The notes below the pieces were generated by a model that saw only the letters and a list, made by a program, of their open reading frames with translations, made no database searches and had not been told where the DNA came from. Below, in pieces: positions 36,732 through 45,444 of a stretch of 64,000 bases of DNA (the first letter of the stretch is position 1; each line of letters starts with the position of its first letter). Made by a program: the position numbers and the translations under genes. The stretch comes from Thermogemmatispora carboxidivorans (lineage in GTDB: Bacteria; Chloroflexota; Ktedonobacteria; Ktedonobacterales; Ktedonobacteraceae), in contig NZ_JNIM01000001.1 of the NCBI RefSeq assembly GCF_000702505.1, positions 496,001 to 560,000 on the forward strand, in the 5' to 3' direction.

Positions 36732-38030
36732 TCAGACCTGGAGGTAGCGCAGGACCTCCTTGCGAGGAACGGCTACCTGCCGGGCTTCCTCCTCAGCGCC
36801 TTCGGCGCGCAGTGAGCGGAGAGAGACCAGCCCATTGGCCAGCTCCTCCTCGCCGAGAATCAGGGCATAGGCGGCGCCCGAGGCATTGGCCTGCTTCATC
36901 TGGGCCTTGGGGCTGCGATCACCGTAGCTCATCTCGGCCTTGATACCGGCATGCCGCAGCTCAGCAATCAGGCGGACCGCTGCCTCCTTGAGCGCTGGCT
37001 CCTTGCCCATATAGACCACAAAAGCCCGTGGCCTCTCGGGAGGAGGTGGGACGATCCCCTGACGCCTCAGCTCCAGAATGACGCGCTCGATCCCCATACC
37101 GAAACCAATGCCGGGCGTAGAAGGGCCGCCCAGGAGTTCGGCCAGTCCGTCGTAGCGCCCCCCGCCGTTGAGCGCCGTATTGTCCATCTCCGAAGTGAAC
37201 TCGAAGACCGTACGAGTATAGTAATCAAGACCGCGCACAAGCAGCGGATTCAGCTCAAAAGGTACCTCATAGAGCTGCAAGAAGCGCTGCACACGCTCGA
37301 AGTGTTCATGACACGCTTCACACAGGTAATCAACGCTGTGAGGAGCGGCAGCGATCTTGGCCTGATCTTCCGGCTCTTTGCAATCCAGCAGACGAAGCGG
37401 ATTCTTCTGGAAGCGAGACTGGCAGTTATGGCAGCACTGGTCAAGCAAGGGACGATAGTAGGTGCGCAGAGCCTCCACGTATCGCGGGCGACAGGTGGCG
37501 TCGCCGATGCTATTGAGCTGGACGCGGATGCCTCGCAGCCCGAGCTGGCTGTAGACCTGATAGAGCAGGGCGATCAGCTCGGCATCGATTGCCGGATCGC
37601 TCTCACCGAGGGCCTCGCAGCCAAACTGGTGATGCTGGCGATAGCGTCCGGCCTGGGGACGTTCATGGCGAAACATTGGTACGCTGAGATAATAGAGCTT
37701 GACGGGCTGAGGGAGCTTAAACATCCCATGCTCCAAATAGGCCCGCACCACGCCCGCCGTTCCCTCGGGGCGCAGCGTCAGACTCTGGCCACGGCCCTCC
37801 TTTCCCGGGCGATCCTCGAACGTATACATCTGGTGCTCAACCACGTCCGAAGTCTCGCCAGAGGTTTTGAGGAAGACCCCTGTCTCTTCGAGAATGGGCG
37901 TCTCGATACGGCGGTAGCCGTACAATTCGGCCACGGTCGCGGCGGTCTGCTCCACGAAGCGCCAATAGGGCTGCTCATCAGGCAAAATATCGCGGAAGCC
38001 CTGCAAGGCTCGGTACTGCTGTGCTGACAT
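36732..38030 (-). CDS. hisS: Histidyl-tRNA synthetase
   Basis: Class II synthetase charging tRNA-His. 432 residues: 'GFRDILPDEQPYW' N-terminus, motif 2 'FRHERPQAGRYRQHHQFGCE', HisA motif 'LVRGLDYYTRTVFEF', 'ALNGGGRYDGLAELLGG', motif 3 'GIGFGMGIERVIL', and the C-terminal anticodon domain. Two Cys pairs ('CCHNCQSRF', 'CEACHEHF') in the insertion suggest a zinc site. The true start is ATG 38030; an upstream extension to 38141 crosses the promoter. No strong ribosome site is seen. Confidence 0.96.
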   Translation of the reverse strand: MSAQQYRALQGFRDILPDEQPYWRFVEQTAATVAELYGYRRIETPILEETGVFLKTSGETSDVVEHQMYTFEDRPGKEGRGQSLTLRPEGTAGVVRAYLEHGMFKLPQPVKLYYLSVPMFRHERPQAGRYRQHHQFGCEALGESDPAIDAELIALLYQVYSQLGLRGIRVQLNSIGDATCRPRYVEALRTYYRPLLDQCCHNCQSRFQKNPLRLLDCKEPEDQAKIAAAPHSVDYLCEACHEHFERVQRFLQLYEVPFELNPLLVRGLDYYTRTVFEFTSEMDNTALNGGGRYDGLAELLGGPSTPGIGFGMGIERVILELRRQGIVPPPPERPRAFVVYMGKEPALKEAAVRLIAELRHAGIKAEMSYGDRSPKAQMKQANASGAAYALILGEEELANGLVSLRSLRAEGAEEEARQVAVPRKEVLRYLQV

Positions 38031-38072
38031 AGTCCGGTTCTTTCGCGCCTCCAGATCGGAAATGCACAGCCT

Positions 38073-38081
38073 ATTATAGCA
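38073..38081 (-). promoter_or_regulatory. Extended -10 promoter of hisS
   Basis: On the minus strand TGC followed by TATAAT (38078-38073); -35 weak. Confidence 0.55.
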
Positions 38082-38147
38082 GATGATGTCTAGAGGAGAG
38101 GTCAGGAAGGGCGAGTCAAAAAGCTGGGAAGAGAGGGCCATCGCCCG

Positions 38148-38198
38148 CTGCTTTAGCTGAGCCGTAATCTGAGGGCTGTTACTCTTGAGCTAAAGCAG
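38148..38198. repeat. 11-bp inverted repeat upstream of hisS
   Basis: CTGCTTTAGCT (38148-38158) and AGCTAAAGCAG (38188-38198), perfect arms with a 29-nt spacer, lying about 70 bp upstream of the hisS -10 box. Could be an operator for hisS or a hairpin of unknown use. The remaining 400 bases to the GT2 gene hold no believable coding frame. Confidence 0.55.
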
Positions 38199-38611
38199 GC
38201 GTTACACTCATGGTTAGTTGAAAGGGGGACCATCCTATCTGTTAGGCGCTCGCAGGAAGTGAGCGACGAGAAGGGGCCTGGACTACGAGGCTTGTGGTTG
38301 TGGCAGGGCAGGGTGTAGCTTATGGCCCAAGAGCCTGTCCTCTGGACATTCTGGCGGGGAAATGGTATTACACAACTGAGGAACTGGCTCGTTCTGCAGT
38401 TGCCATCAGGCTTGCTGGAATGCCATAGGGCCTGTCCACATGTGATCGGATGGTAGGTCCTGCACGCGCCTCCGCCGGCAGTCGGCATCAGGCATCCGGC
38501 TATGCATGGGCCAGAATGGTCAAGGTCTGCACGTAAGCAAGGATGCGACTGACATCTCCGTTGGGCCGTGCGAGCCAGAAGAAATGCCCGGTTCTTCTTC
38601 GTCATCTCAAC

Positions 38612-38623
38612 TGCCGTACGGCA
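38612..38623. promoter_or_regulatory. 12-bp palindrome ahead of the GT2 gene
   Basis: TGCCGTACGGCA is a perfect palindrome ending 7 nt before the AGGGAG ribosome site of the glycosyltransferase gene. Possible operator. Confidence 0.35.
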
Positions 38624-38637
38624 AGTAACAGGGAGCT

Positions 38638-39417
38638 ATGAGAGAATTACGATCAGAAACCATTGAGACAGGAGTCAAGACGAAGTACAGCCTTTCGGTC
38701 ATTCTGCCTGCCCATAACGAAGAGGCAGCCATTGCCGGTACACTGCAAAATGTGCTGGAGACGCTGACCCCTTGGGTGCAAGACTTTGAGGTCGTAGTAG
38801 TCAACGACGGCAGCAGAGACAACACCAAGACGATTGTGGAGGCGCTGGCTGCTGTTGATCCACGCATTCGGCTGATCAACCATCCGGTCAATCGCGGCTA
38901 TGGGGCGGCTCTGGTCAGTGGCTTTGAGGCAGCGAGTAAAGATCTCGCCTTCTTCATGGACTCTGATGGCCAGTTCGATATCCGCGACATCGAGCATTTT
39001 TTTCCGCTCATTGAGCGCTTCGATGCGGTCCTGGGCTATCGGATCAAGCGCCAGGACACCTGGATGCGCAAGCTCAATGCCTGGGGCTGGAAATGGCTCG
39101 TGCGTCTGGTCTTCGGCCTGCGCGTACGTGACATTGATTGCGCCTTTAAGCTCTACCGGTCGCAGTTTTTCCGCGATCACAAGCTAGAGACGCGAGGAGC
39201 GATGATCAACACAGAGATTCTCTACAAGTTCACTCGCGCGGGCTATACCTATACTGAGGTTGGCGTTCACCATCTGCCCCGCAGGGGGGGACGAGCCACG
39301 GGGGCGCGACCGGAGGTCATTGCCCGGGCCTTCCGTGAGCTGATCTACTATGCCTGGAAGTGGCGAGCAGAAGAACGTCAGCAGAGACGAGCCTATCGAG
39401 CTATGCTACACGAATGA
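38638..39417 (+). CDS. Family 2 glycosyltransferase (dolichol-phosphate-mannose-synthase-like)
   Basis: 259 residues, GT-A fold. 'SVILPAHNEEAAI' opening, 'VVVNDGSRDNT' nucleotide-sugar site, 'NRGYGAALVSG', the metal-binding 'MDSDGQFD', and 'DIDCAFKLYR' acceptor helix, in the order found in polyprenyl-phosphate sugar transferases. It lacks C-terminal membrane helices, so it works at the inner face with lipid-linked acceptors. AGGGAG precedes the ATG. The next small gene starts 12 bases after its stop. Confidence 0.88.
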   Translation: MRELRSETIETGVKTKYSLSVILPAHNEEAAIAGTLQNVLETLTPWVQDFEVVVVNDGSRDNTKTIVEALAAVDPRIRLINHPVNRGYGAALVSGFEAASKDLAFFMDSDGQFDIRDIEHFFPLIERFDAVLGYRIKRQDTWMRKLNAWGWKWLVRLVFGLRVRDIDCAFKLYRSQFFRDHKLETRGAMINTEILYKFTRAGYTYTEVGVHHLPRRGGRATGARPEVIARAFRELIYYAWKWRAEERQQRRAYRAMLHE

Positions 39418-39429
39418 GGTAGAGAAGGA

Positions 39430-39822
39430 ATGAGCGCGACCTTTGCCGAGCTCTATGCTCCTGCCCTGAAAGAGGTCTTTACCGTCCAGGCCCGGCAACG
39501 CCTGGCAGAAGGAGTAGACGGCCTGGAGTATGCGCGCTCCTACGCCGAACGGGGCAAACCTGATTTTGTGCTTGCGTTCCTGCTCCTTGTGGAGGCCGAA
39601 GATGATCTCAAGCGGGAGCTGCTAGCCTATGCCTATGAGCGGCGAGCTGCCCTCTCCGAGCAGAAAGCTGCCAGCTTTGCGCGGCAGTTCCGCCGCTCCT
39701 TCCCACTGGTACGCCAGAGTGCTCATCAAGATCGGCTAGCGGCTCAGCGCATCCGTACCGGCCAACCGCTGCCCTCGGCGCACGAACTGGCACGGCTCTT
39801 CAACGAGCAGGCGCAGCTATAA
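39430..39822 (+). CDS. Small helical protein of unknown function
   Basis: 130 residues, rich in Ala, Arg, Glu and Leu, predicted mostly helical, no membrane segment or Cys. No family recognised. AAGGA before the ATG and the 12-nt distance from the GT2 stop argue for a real, co-transcribed gene. Confidence 0.65.
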   Translation: MSATFAELYAPALKEVFTVQARQRLAEGVDGLEYARSYAERGKPDFVLAFLLLVEAEDDLKRELLAYAYERRAALSEQKAASFARQFRRSFPLVRQSAHQDRLAAQRIRTGQPLPSAHELARLFNEQAQL

Positions 39823-39886
39823 AAGAGAGAAGAGAGGAGCCAAAGCGAACGCAAAGGCGATAGCGCCCGGCGACCGTAACAGAGCG

Positions 39887-39960
39887 GGGTCGATCCGCTT
39901 GGAGTGGTCCAGGCTCAGCGCCTGGGCCAGAGCGGACCGATCCCTTTTCTTCTCTTGTGC
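39887..39960 (+). terminator. Terminator after the GT2 operon
   Basis: Long hairpin: outer GGGTCGATCCGCT (from 39887) with AGCGGACCGATCCC (39931-39944), inner GGTCCAGGC (39906-39914) with GCCTGGGCC (39920-39928), followed by TTTTCTTCTCTT. It lies 25 bases from the gyrA stop, which faces it. Confidence 0.75.
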
Positions 39961-39984
39961 GCGCAGGCCAGCTACGAGCTACGC

Positions 39985-42540
39985 CTACGCCTGTCCAGGC
40001 GCTGAGCTTTCAGAAGCCGGTAGCTCCCCGTCGGCCTGCTGCTCCTCTCCCTCAGCGTCTGGCGTCTGATCATCCGAGGATACGAAACCCTCCTCGCGCT
40101 CACCGTGGCGTTTCCCGTTCGTCGTCGCCACGGCCACCACGCTATCGCCGTCAGCAATCGTCATCAGGCGTGTCCCCTGAGTAGCGCGGCCCAGACGCGA
40201 GACGTTGCTGATCTCTGTGCGGATCACCACCCCGCCGGCGGTAATAATCATCAAATCATTATCGAGATCAGTAATGATGCGAGCCGTGGCCACCGGACCA
40301 GTCTTCTCCGTCACTTTAGCTGTCAGCACGCCGCTGCCGCCGCGGCTCTGTGGCGGATACTCCTCGATAGGGGTACGCTTGCCGTAGCCACGCTCTGTCA
40401 CCACCAGCAGCTCGCTGTCGCGAGGAGTCAGGTTGAGAGAGACCACGCTGTCGCCCTCTTCCAGCCGGATACCGCGCACCCCGCCGCTCATGCGCGAAGC
40501 AGCCCGCAGCTCCTCCACGGTAAAGCGGATGGCCTTCCCATGAGCGGTAATCAACAGCACATGGTCATCGGCGCGCGCCAGCTTGGCCCCGATCAAACGA
40601 TCGTCCTCCTCGAGATTCATCGCGATCAACCCCTGGCGGCGCACGCTCTCAAACTCGCTCATGACCGTCTTCTTCACCTCGCCCTTGCGGGTTGCCACGA
40701 TCATATAATCGCGACTGACCCCTTTGGGCACGGCCACGATAGCCGTCACGCGCTCCTGCTGATCAAGGGCAATCAAGTTAATCAGGTGCTCGCCCCGGGC
40801 CGTACGGCTGACATCGGGCAGCTCATAAACGCGGAGCTGATAGACGCGGCCCCGGTCGGTAAAGAAGAGCAGATGATCATGGGCGTGGGCCACCAGCAAA
40901 TGGCGGACGGCATCATCCTCGCGCGTAACCATCCCGGTCACCCCCTTGCCGCCGCGGCGCTGGGCGCGGTAGGTACTGGAAGGGAGGCGCTTAATATAGC
41001 CCTTCTCCGTCAGCGTCACCACCACTTCCTCATTCGGGATCAGGTCTTCTTCGGTGAAATCGCCGGCCTCGCCCTCGCGGATGTCGGTGCGACGCGGATC
41101 ACCGTACTTCTCCTTCAGCTCCTCCAGATCGGCTTTGATGAGCTTGCGCACTTCATTAATATCGCTCAGCACCAGATTATAGTAATCGATATGCTGCTGA
41201 ACGGTGCGCAGTTCCTCCTCGACCTGCTGACGTTCGAGAGCAGCCAGACGAGCGAGGCGCATATCGAGGATGGCACTGGCCTGAGCCTCCGAGAAACCGA
41301 ACTGCTCCTGCAGCGTGCGGTTCAACTCGGCCTCCGTGCCCTGCGACTGGCGAATTGTCTGCAAAATGGCATCGAGGTGCTCAAAAGCCTTGCGGAAGCC
41401 TTCGAGGATATGCTTGCGAGCCTCAGCGCGAGCCAGCTCATAGCGGGTGCGCCGCGTAATCACCTGTTCGCGATGGTTGATATAGTGCTGTAGGAAGCCT
41501 TTGAGCGTCAGAATGCGCGGTTGGCGGTCGACCAGCGCCAGCATGTTGGCATTAAAGGCGCTCTGCATAGCCGTATACTTGTAGAGCGAATTGAGGACGC
41601 TGGTCGGATTCGCGTCGCGCTTCAGCTCGATGACCATGCGCATGCCGCGGCGATCCGACTCGTCGCGCACCTCAGCGATTCCTTCGATCTTCTTATCGCG
41701 AGCTAGCTCGGCGATCTTCTTCACAAGCTCGGCCTTGTTAACCTGATAGGGCAGTTCAGTCACCACAATGCTGGCGCGCCCACGCTCGTTTTCCTCGATA
41801 TGGGTCCGAGCCCGGACGACGATGCGTCCGCGCCCGTTGGCATACATATTGCGGATGCCTTCACGGCCCTGGATGATGCCCCCTGTGGGAAAGTCGGGGC
41901 CAAGGATGATGTGCGAGAGGTCCTCAGTAGTGGCCTCGGGGTGATCGATCAGGTAAGTGATACCGTTGCAGACCTCGACAAGGTTGTGAGGAGGGATATT
42001 TGTGGCCATACCAACGGCGATGCCAGCAGAACCATTGACCAGAAGGTTAGGCAGGCGAGCTGGCAGGACAGTTGGCTCTTTCGCCTGGTTGTCATAGTTG
42101 GGCACGAAATCGACGGTGTCTTTCTCGATATCGCGCAGCATCTCGTCGGCGATAGGGGCCATTTTAGCTTCCGTGTAGCGCATCGCCGCTGGTGGATCAT
42201 CGTCCTGAGAGCCAAAGTTGCCTTGCCCTAAGATCAGTGGATAGCGCATCGACCAGGGCTGGGCCATGCGCACCAGGGTATCGTAAACGGCGACGTCGCC
42301 GTGTGGATGGTAGAGTTTGAGAACCTCGCCGACAGTGCCGGCGCATTTGCGGAAAGGTTTATTGGCTTGCAAGCCCATCTGCTCCATGGCGTAGAGGATG
42401 CGACGATGCACCGGCTTGAGGCCATCGCGTACATCCGGCAGCGCGCGGCTGACGATGACGCTCATGGAGTAGTTCAGATAGGCCACGGTCATTTGTTCAA
42501 CTATATCAACAGTTTTGACATTGCCTACTTCTTCCATCAT
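39985..42540 (-). CDS. gyrA: DNA gyrase subunit A
   Basis: Catalytic strand-passing subunit of gyrase. 851 residues. Active-site Tyr122 in '[10 protein letters not shown]', N-gate region '[10 protein letters not shown]', and six beta-pinwheel repeats with the GyrA box 'QRRGGKGV', which separates GyrA from ParC. The 45-residue acidic tail is a normal GyrA feature. In E. coli numbering, which fits exactly here, residue 83 is Val instead of Ser while Asp87 is kept. GAGGA lies 8 nt before the ATG; an extended -10 TGC-TATACT lies at 42697-42689. gyrB is not in the window. Confidence 0.97.
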   Translation of the reverse strand: MMEEVGNVKTVDIVEQMTVAYLNYSMSVIVSRALPDVRDGLKPVHRRILYAMEQMGLQANKPFRKCAGTVGEVLKLYHPHGDVAVYDTLVRMAQPWSMRYPLILGQGNFGSQDDDPPAAMRYTEAKMAPIADEMLRDIEKDTVDFVPNYDNQAKEPTVLPARLPNLLVNGSAGIAVGMATNIPPHNLVEVCNGITYLIDHPEATTEDLSHIILGPDFPTGGIIQGREGIRNMYANGRGRIVVRARTHIEENERGRASIVVTELPYQVNKAELVKKIAELARDKKIEGIAEVRDESDRRGMRMVIELKRDANPTSVLNSLYKYTAMQSAFNANMLALVDRQPRILTLKGFLQHYINHREQVITRRTRYELARAEARKHILEGFRKAFEHLDAILQTIRQSQGTEAELNRTLQEQFGFSEAQASAILDMRLARLAALERQQVEEELRTVQQHIDYYNLVLSDINEVRKLIKADLEELKEKYGDPRRTDIREGEAGDFTEEDLIPNEEVVVTLTEKGYIKRLPSSTYRAQRRGGKGVTGMVTREDDAVRHLLVAHAHDHLLFFTDRGRVYQLRVYELPDVSRTARGEHLINLIALDQQERVTAIVAVPKGVSRDYMIVATRKGEVKKTVMSEFESVRRQGLIAMNLEEDDRLIGAKLARADDHVLLITAHGKAIRFTVEELRAASRMSGGVRGIRLEEGDSVVSLNLTPRDSELLVVTERGYGKRTPIEEYPPQSRGGSGVLTAKVTEKTGPVATARIITDLDNDLMIITAGGVVIRTEISNVSRLGRATQGTRLMTIADGDSVVAVATTNGKRHGEREEGFVSSDDQTPDAEGEEQQADGELPASESSAPGQA

Positions 42541-42688
42541 GCGAAAATCCTCGAGCGAAAAGAGAGATCAGCGCCAACGCTCAAGCGCTGCTGGCTGCTT
42601 CGGATGGGGACGAGACGAGATGGACGGAGGCCAGACAAGGGTCGAGCCGGGCAAACCAGACCTCCTTCTCACACCCGCATTTTCTTAT

Positions 42689-42697
42689 AGTATAGCA
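42689..42697 (-). promoter_or_regulatory. Extended -10 promoter of gyrA
   Basis: Minus strand TGC then TATACT (42694-42689). Leader of about 140 nt. Confidence 0.5.
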
Positions 42698-42798
42698 TAT
42701 CCGAGAGAAAATTGCGAATGGGGGCCAGAACTTCCCTATCGGCGATCGAAAACCCGCAGCTTTTCACCCGTCCAGTGCTATATTTCATAGCTGACATG

Positions 42799-42807
42799 TG
42801 GTATGAT
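42799..42807 (+). promoter_or_regulatory. Extended -10 promoter of the CvpA-like gene
   Basis: TGG followed by TATGAT (42802-42807). The divergent gap 42541-42948 holds this and the gyrA promoter only. Confidence 0.4.
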
Positions 42808-42948
42808 AGATGCTAGAGCGGGATTAAAAGAGGCTTGTATAGCGCTGTACGAGAGGCGTCCTGGACTCTGCCCAGGGGACGACACTGCAGTGCTGCTAGC
42901 GATTGTGCTACGGCTGATGCCATTAGAGGGAGAAGGGTAAGCAAAACA

Positions 42949-43482
42949 ATGGAATGGCATCTCACTCTTCAGACAGCCTTATTCATCCTGCTGGTGCCGA
43001 TCTTTCTCTGGTTCGGCTACCGTCGGGGATGGCGTCGTGAGCTATTCCTCCTGCCATTTGTGCTGGGGGCAGTACTCTTTCTCATCCTGAATGTGGGGCG
43101 GGGGCTGACACAATTTCTGACACAGCTGTTTGTTGATCAGCCTAGCATCAGCCCCTCACCGCGGGCGGTGACCATTGTCACCGTGCTTTGTCTGGCGGGT
43201 ATTATTGCAGCGGGCTATCTCCTGGGCAACCGTCTCTTTCCCAAGCCGAGCGCGCCCCAGGATCGCGTCCTTGGTCTTGGCCCGGCCTTTATCACTGGCT
43301 GTGTGGCGGTCTTCTATCTGACGACCCTGGTTTTTCCGCAGACCCAGGCAGTGATGCTAGGTCAGGGCTTCATTCTGCTGGATCAGTATCATCTAGGCTA
43401 CTATGCGCTAGCGCTCTTTATTATCATCGCTGTTGTGGTCGTTATCCGGCTGGTCACGGCCAGTACTGGTAAGAAGAAGTAG
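42949..43482 (+). CDS. CvpA-like four-helix membrane protein
   Basis: 177 residues with four hydrophobic segments (about 5-25, 32-50, 75-98, 108-130 and a last one near 150-170, so four or five) and the 'FGYRRGWRRELFLL' turn after helix 1 that resembles the Gly-Arg-Arg-Gly loop of the CvpA family. Family assignment is tentative. The start ATG 42949 has AAGGG 11 nt upstream, rather far. The bPH2/PASTA gene follows on the same strand after 140 bases. Confidence 0.6.
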   Translation: MEWHLTLQTALFILLVPIFLWFGYRRGWRRELFLLPFVLGAVLFLILNVGRGLTQFLTQLFVDQPSISPSPRAVTIVTVLCLAGIIAAGYLLGNRLFPKPSAPQDRVLGLGPAFITGCVAVFYLTTLVFPQTQAVMLGQGFILLDQYHLGYYALALFIIIAVVVVIRLVTASTGKKK

Positions 43483-43622
43483 CAGGCAGGGGCTGAGGTC
43501 GTGAGTGGGGCGGGAGGAGAAAGTGAGCAGGCAAGCTCGGGTATTTGAGTGAAGCCAGATGGAGGCGACCCAGTGCGGATGGCCTGGCGCGTCATCTGCC
43601 ACGCTGCCGAGGTGAGTGAGCG

Positions 43623-45194
43623 ATGAGCAAGAAAGACGCCAAAACCATTGCTGCCGAGGAGCAGGAGAAAGACGATCCCTGGCGCTCCGGGAGAGCGCGC
43701 TGGAACATTCGTCAATTCCGGCGGGGACGAGACAGACGCTGGCATTTTCCCGGTCAGCAGCCCGATGAGGTTGTTCGGCTGGTGGTCCGCAAGCACAAGG
43801 TCTTTCTGCTGAAGCCGGCCATGCCTACGATTGGCCTGATCCTGGCCTTGGTGCTGGTGATCTGGGCCAGCACCCGTCAGCCGGCCCTGGGAGGACTGTG
43901 GCTTGCCCTCGAAGTAATCATTTCGCTGCTGATGTTGGCCGCTTTTGGCTGGTTTTTGTGGAAGGACTTCCTGGCCTGGTGGTTGGAGACCTACATCATC
44001 ACCAACAAGCGCATCGTCAGTTCGCGGGGGGTACTCCAGCCAGTGCGCCAGCAGATCGAGATCAACAAGGTCAATCAGGTTGGTATTGATCAGGACAGCC
44101 TGCTCAGCCTCTTACTCTCCTATGGCAACGTGCATCTGTATCTCACCGGCGGCGATTTCATAATGAAGGATGTTCCTGCGCCGCAGAAGGTCAAGGATGC
44201 TATCGAGGGGCTGAGCGCTGAGGTCAAGAGCACTAAGAAACCGGAGGAGAAACCTCCTGCTCCCCGCGATCAAGATCTGACCCGTGTGCTGGAGCAACTG
44301 GCCAAAGGCAAGGAGGTCCCCAAACTCCAGGATGCTGATGAGCGCTATCCGCTGCGCCATCCCGATCGCGTGCGTGGTCCCAGGCGGACCTTTGGCGGTC
44401 CCTTGCGCATTCCCTGCGATGTGCATTATGCCTCGGGTGAGTTCACCGTTGAATACATTCAGCGCTCGCGCTATGTCCTCTATCGCAACCTGGCTCTGCC
44501 GCTCTTCTTCTTCATCTGCATCCCCCTCCTGGCGATTCGTGTCTCGCAGCTGATTCCTGCGACCTGGTATCTGGTGGCCCTGAGTGAGGTCGTGCTCCTG
44601 CTGGTCATGGGTTTCATCTACGTCAACTACGTCGATGATGTTTACATTCTGACGAACCGCCGCATCATCGACATCCAGCGCCGTCTGATTTTCCTCTATG
44701 AGGCGCGAGTTGAGACCGAGTACAAGAACATCCGCGATATCAAGGTGACGGTCTCCAGCGTCATAGAGCGGCTGCTTGATATCGGCAATGTCTACATCGA
44801 GACCCCTGGTTCCAGCGCTGACATCGTCCTTTCCACTGTCGACCATCCTTTCCTGATTCAGGATAAGATCTACTCGATTAAGGGGTATAAGGATCGGGTA
44901 GATGCGGTCTCTAAGGAGAATGCCAGCAAGAAGGAGCTACAGAGCTGGTTTGCGGCGATCCTGGCGACGCTCGAAGGGAAATGGCTCAACTACGGTACCC
45001 CCAATCTGCAGCGCCTTGATTATTGGTCGGCAGTCGAGCGCGCCAGTGAATTTGGCCTGCGGGTTGTGGCTATGGGTGAGGACACATCGTATCCCGATTT
45101 ACCGCCGGGGCTGGTTGTACGCCAGAATCCGCCGCCTGGCACGGTGATCAGCCAGGGGGGCGAGATCCAGGTCTATCTGAGCAGGCGGCCCTGA
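43623..45194 (+). CDS. Tandem bPH2 (YdbS-like) membrane protein with C-terminal PASTA repeat
   Basis: 523 residues. Two copies of a unit made of paired membrane helices followed by a bacterial PH-like (bPH2/YdbS/YdbT) domain: helices about 62-120 with 'ITNKRIVSSRGVL', and helices about 292-345 with 'LTNRRIIDIQRRL'. The conserved Thr-Asn-(Lys/Arg)-Arg-(Ile)-Ile motif appears in both. Residues 455-523 form one PASTA repeat ('ASEFGLRVV' to 'PPGTVISQGGEI'). PASTA repeats normally lie outside on PknB kinases or PBPs; by simple topology this one would be cytoplasmic, which is odd. Function unknown. Confidence 0.82.
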   Translation: MSKKDAKTIAAEEQEKDDPWRSGRARWNIRQFRRGRDRRWHFPGQQPDEVVRLVVRKHKVFLLKPAMPTIGLILALVLVIWASTRQPALGGLWLALEVIISLLMLAAFGWFLWKDFLAWWLETYIITNKRIVSSRGVLQPVRQQIEINKVNQVGIDQDSLLSLLLSYGNVHLYLTGGDFIMKDVPAPQKVKDAIEGLSAEVKSTKKPEEKPPAPRDQDLTRVLEQLAKGKEVPKLQDADERYPLRHPDRVRGPRRTFGGPLRIPCDVHYASGEFTVEYIQRSRYVLYRNLALPLFFFICIPLLAIRVSQLIPATWYLVALSEVVLLLVMGFIYVNYVDDVYILTNRRIIDIQRRLIFLYEARVETEYKNIRDIKVTVSSVIERLLDIGNVYIETPGSSADIVLSTVDHPFLIQDKIYSIKGYKDRVDAVSKENASKKELQSWFAAILATLEGKWLNYGTPNLQRLDYWSAVERASEFGLRVVAMGEDTSYPDLPPGLVVRQNPPPGTVISQGGEIQVYLSRRP

Positions 45195-45292
45195 CTGGCT
45201 GCGATTGCCTCCTCCTGCCCTGCCATACAGGCAGGCGGTGTAGTGTATGTGCCCCCTTGCCTGCCTGGGCAGGACATCCAAAAGAAACGGGA

Positions 45293-45359
45293 AGCGCCAC
45301 GCCTGGCGCATCAGCTCCCCCCTTATGGGGAAGGAGGCTGAGCCTGCCAGCGTGGCGCT
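45293..45359. terminator. Bidirectional hairpin terminator
   Basis: 10-bp arms AGCGCCACGC (45293-45302) and GCGTGGCGCT (45350-45359) with further pairing inside, followed by CTTGTTAT on the plus strand. It lies between the convergent bPH2/PASTA and rRNA methyltransferase genes. Confidence 0.6.
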
Positions 45360-45444
45360 CTTGTTATACAAGAGCCAAGAGTCACGTCAAACGGTTCTGC
45401 TCACTCAGGAAGGTATCCTCTAGCTCAGGCGAGCGACCTTGAAC

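Noticed and set aside
38153-38605. 150-codon minus-strand frame upstream of hisS
   Set aside because: Cys/His/Thr-rich, no ribosome site, overlaps the inverted repeat; not believed.
40105-41493. 462-codon open frame on the plus strand
   Set aside because: Antisense shadow of gyrA, as are 36951-38027 opposite hisS and 52418-53539 opposite mnmG.
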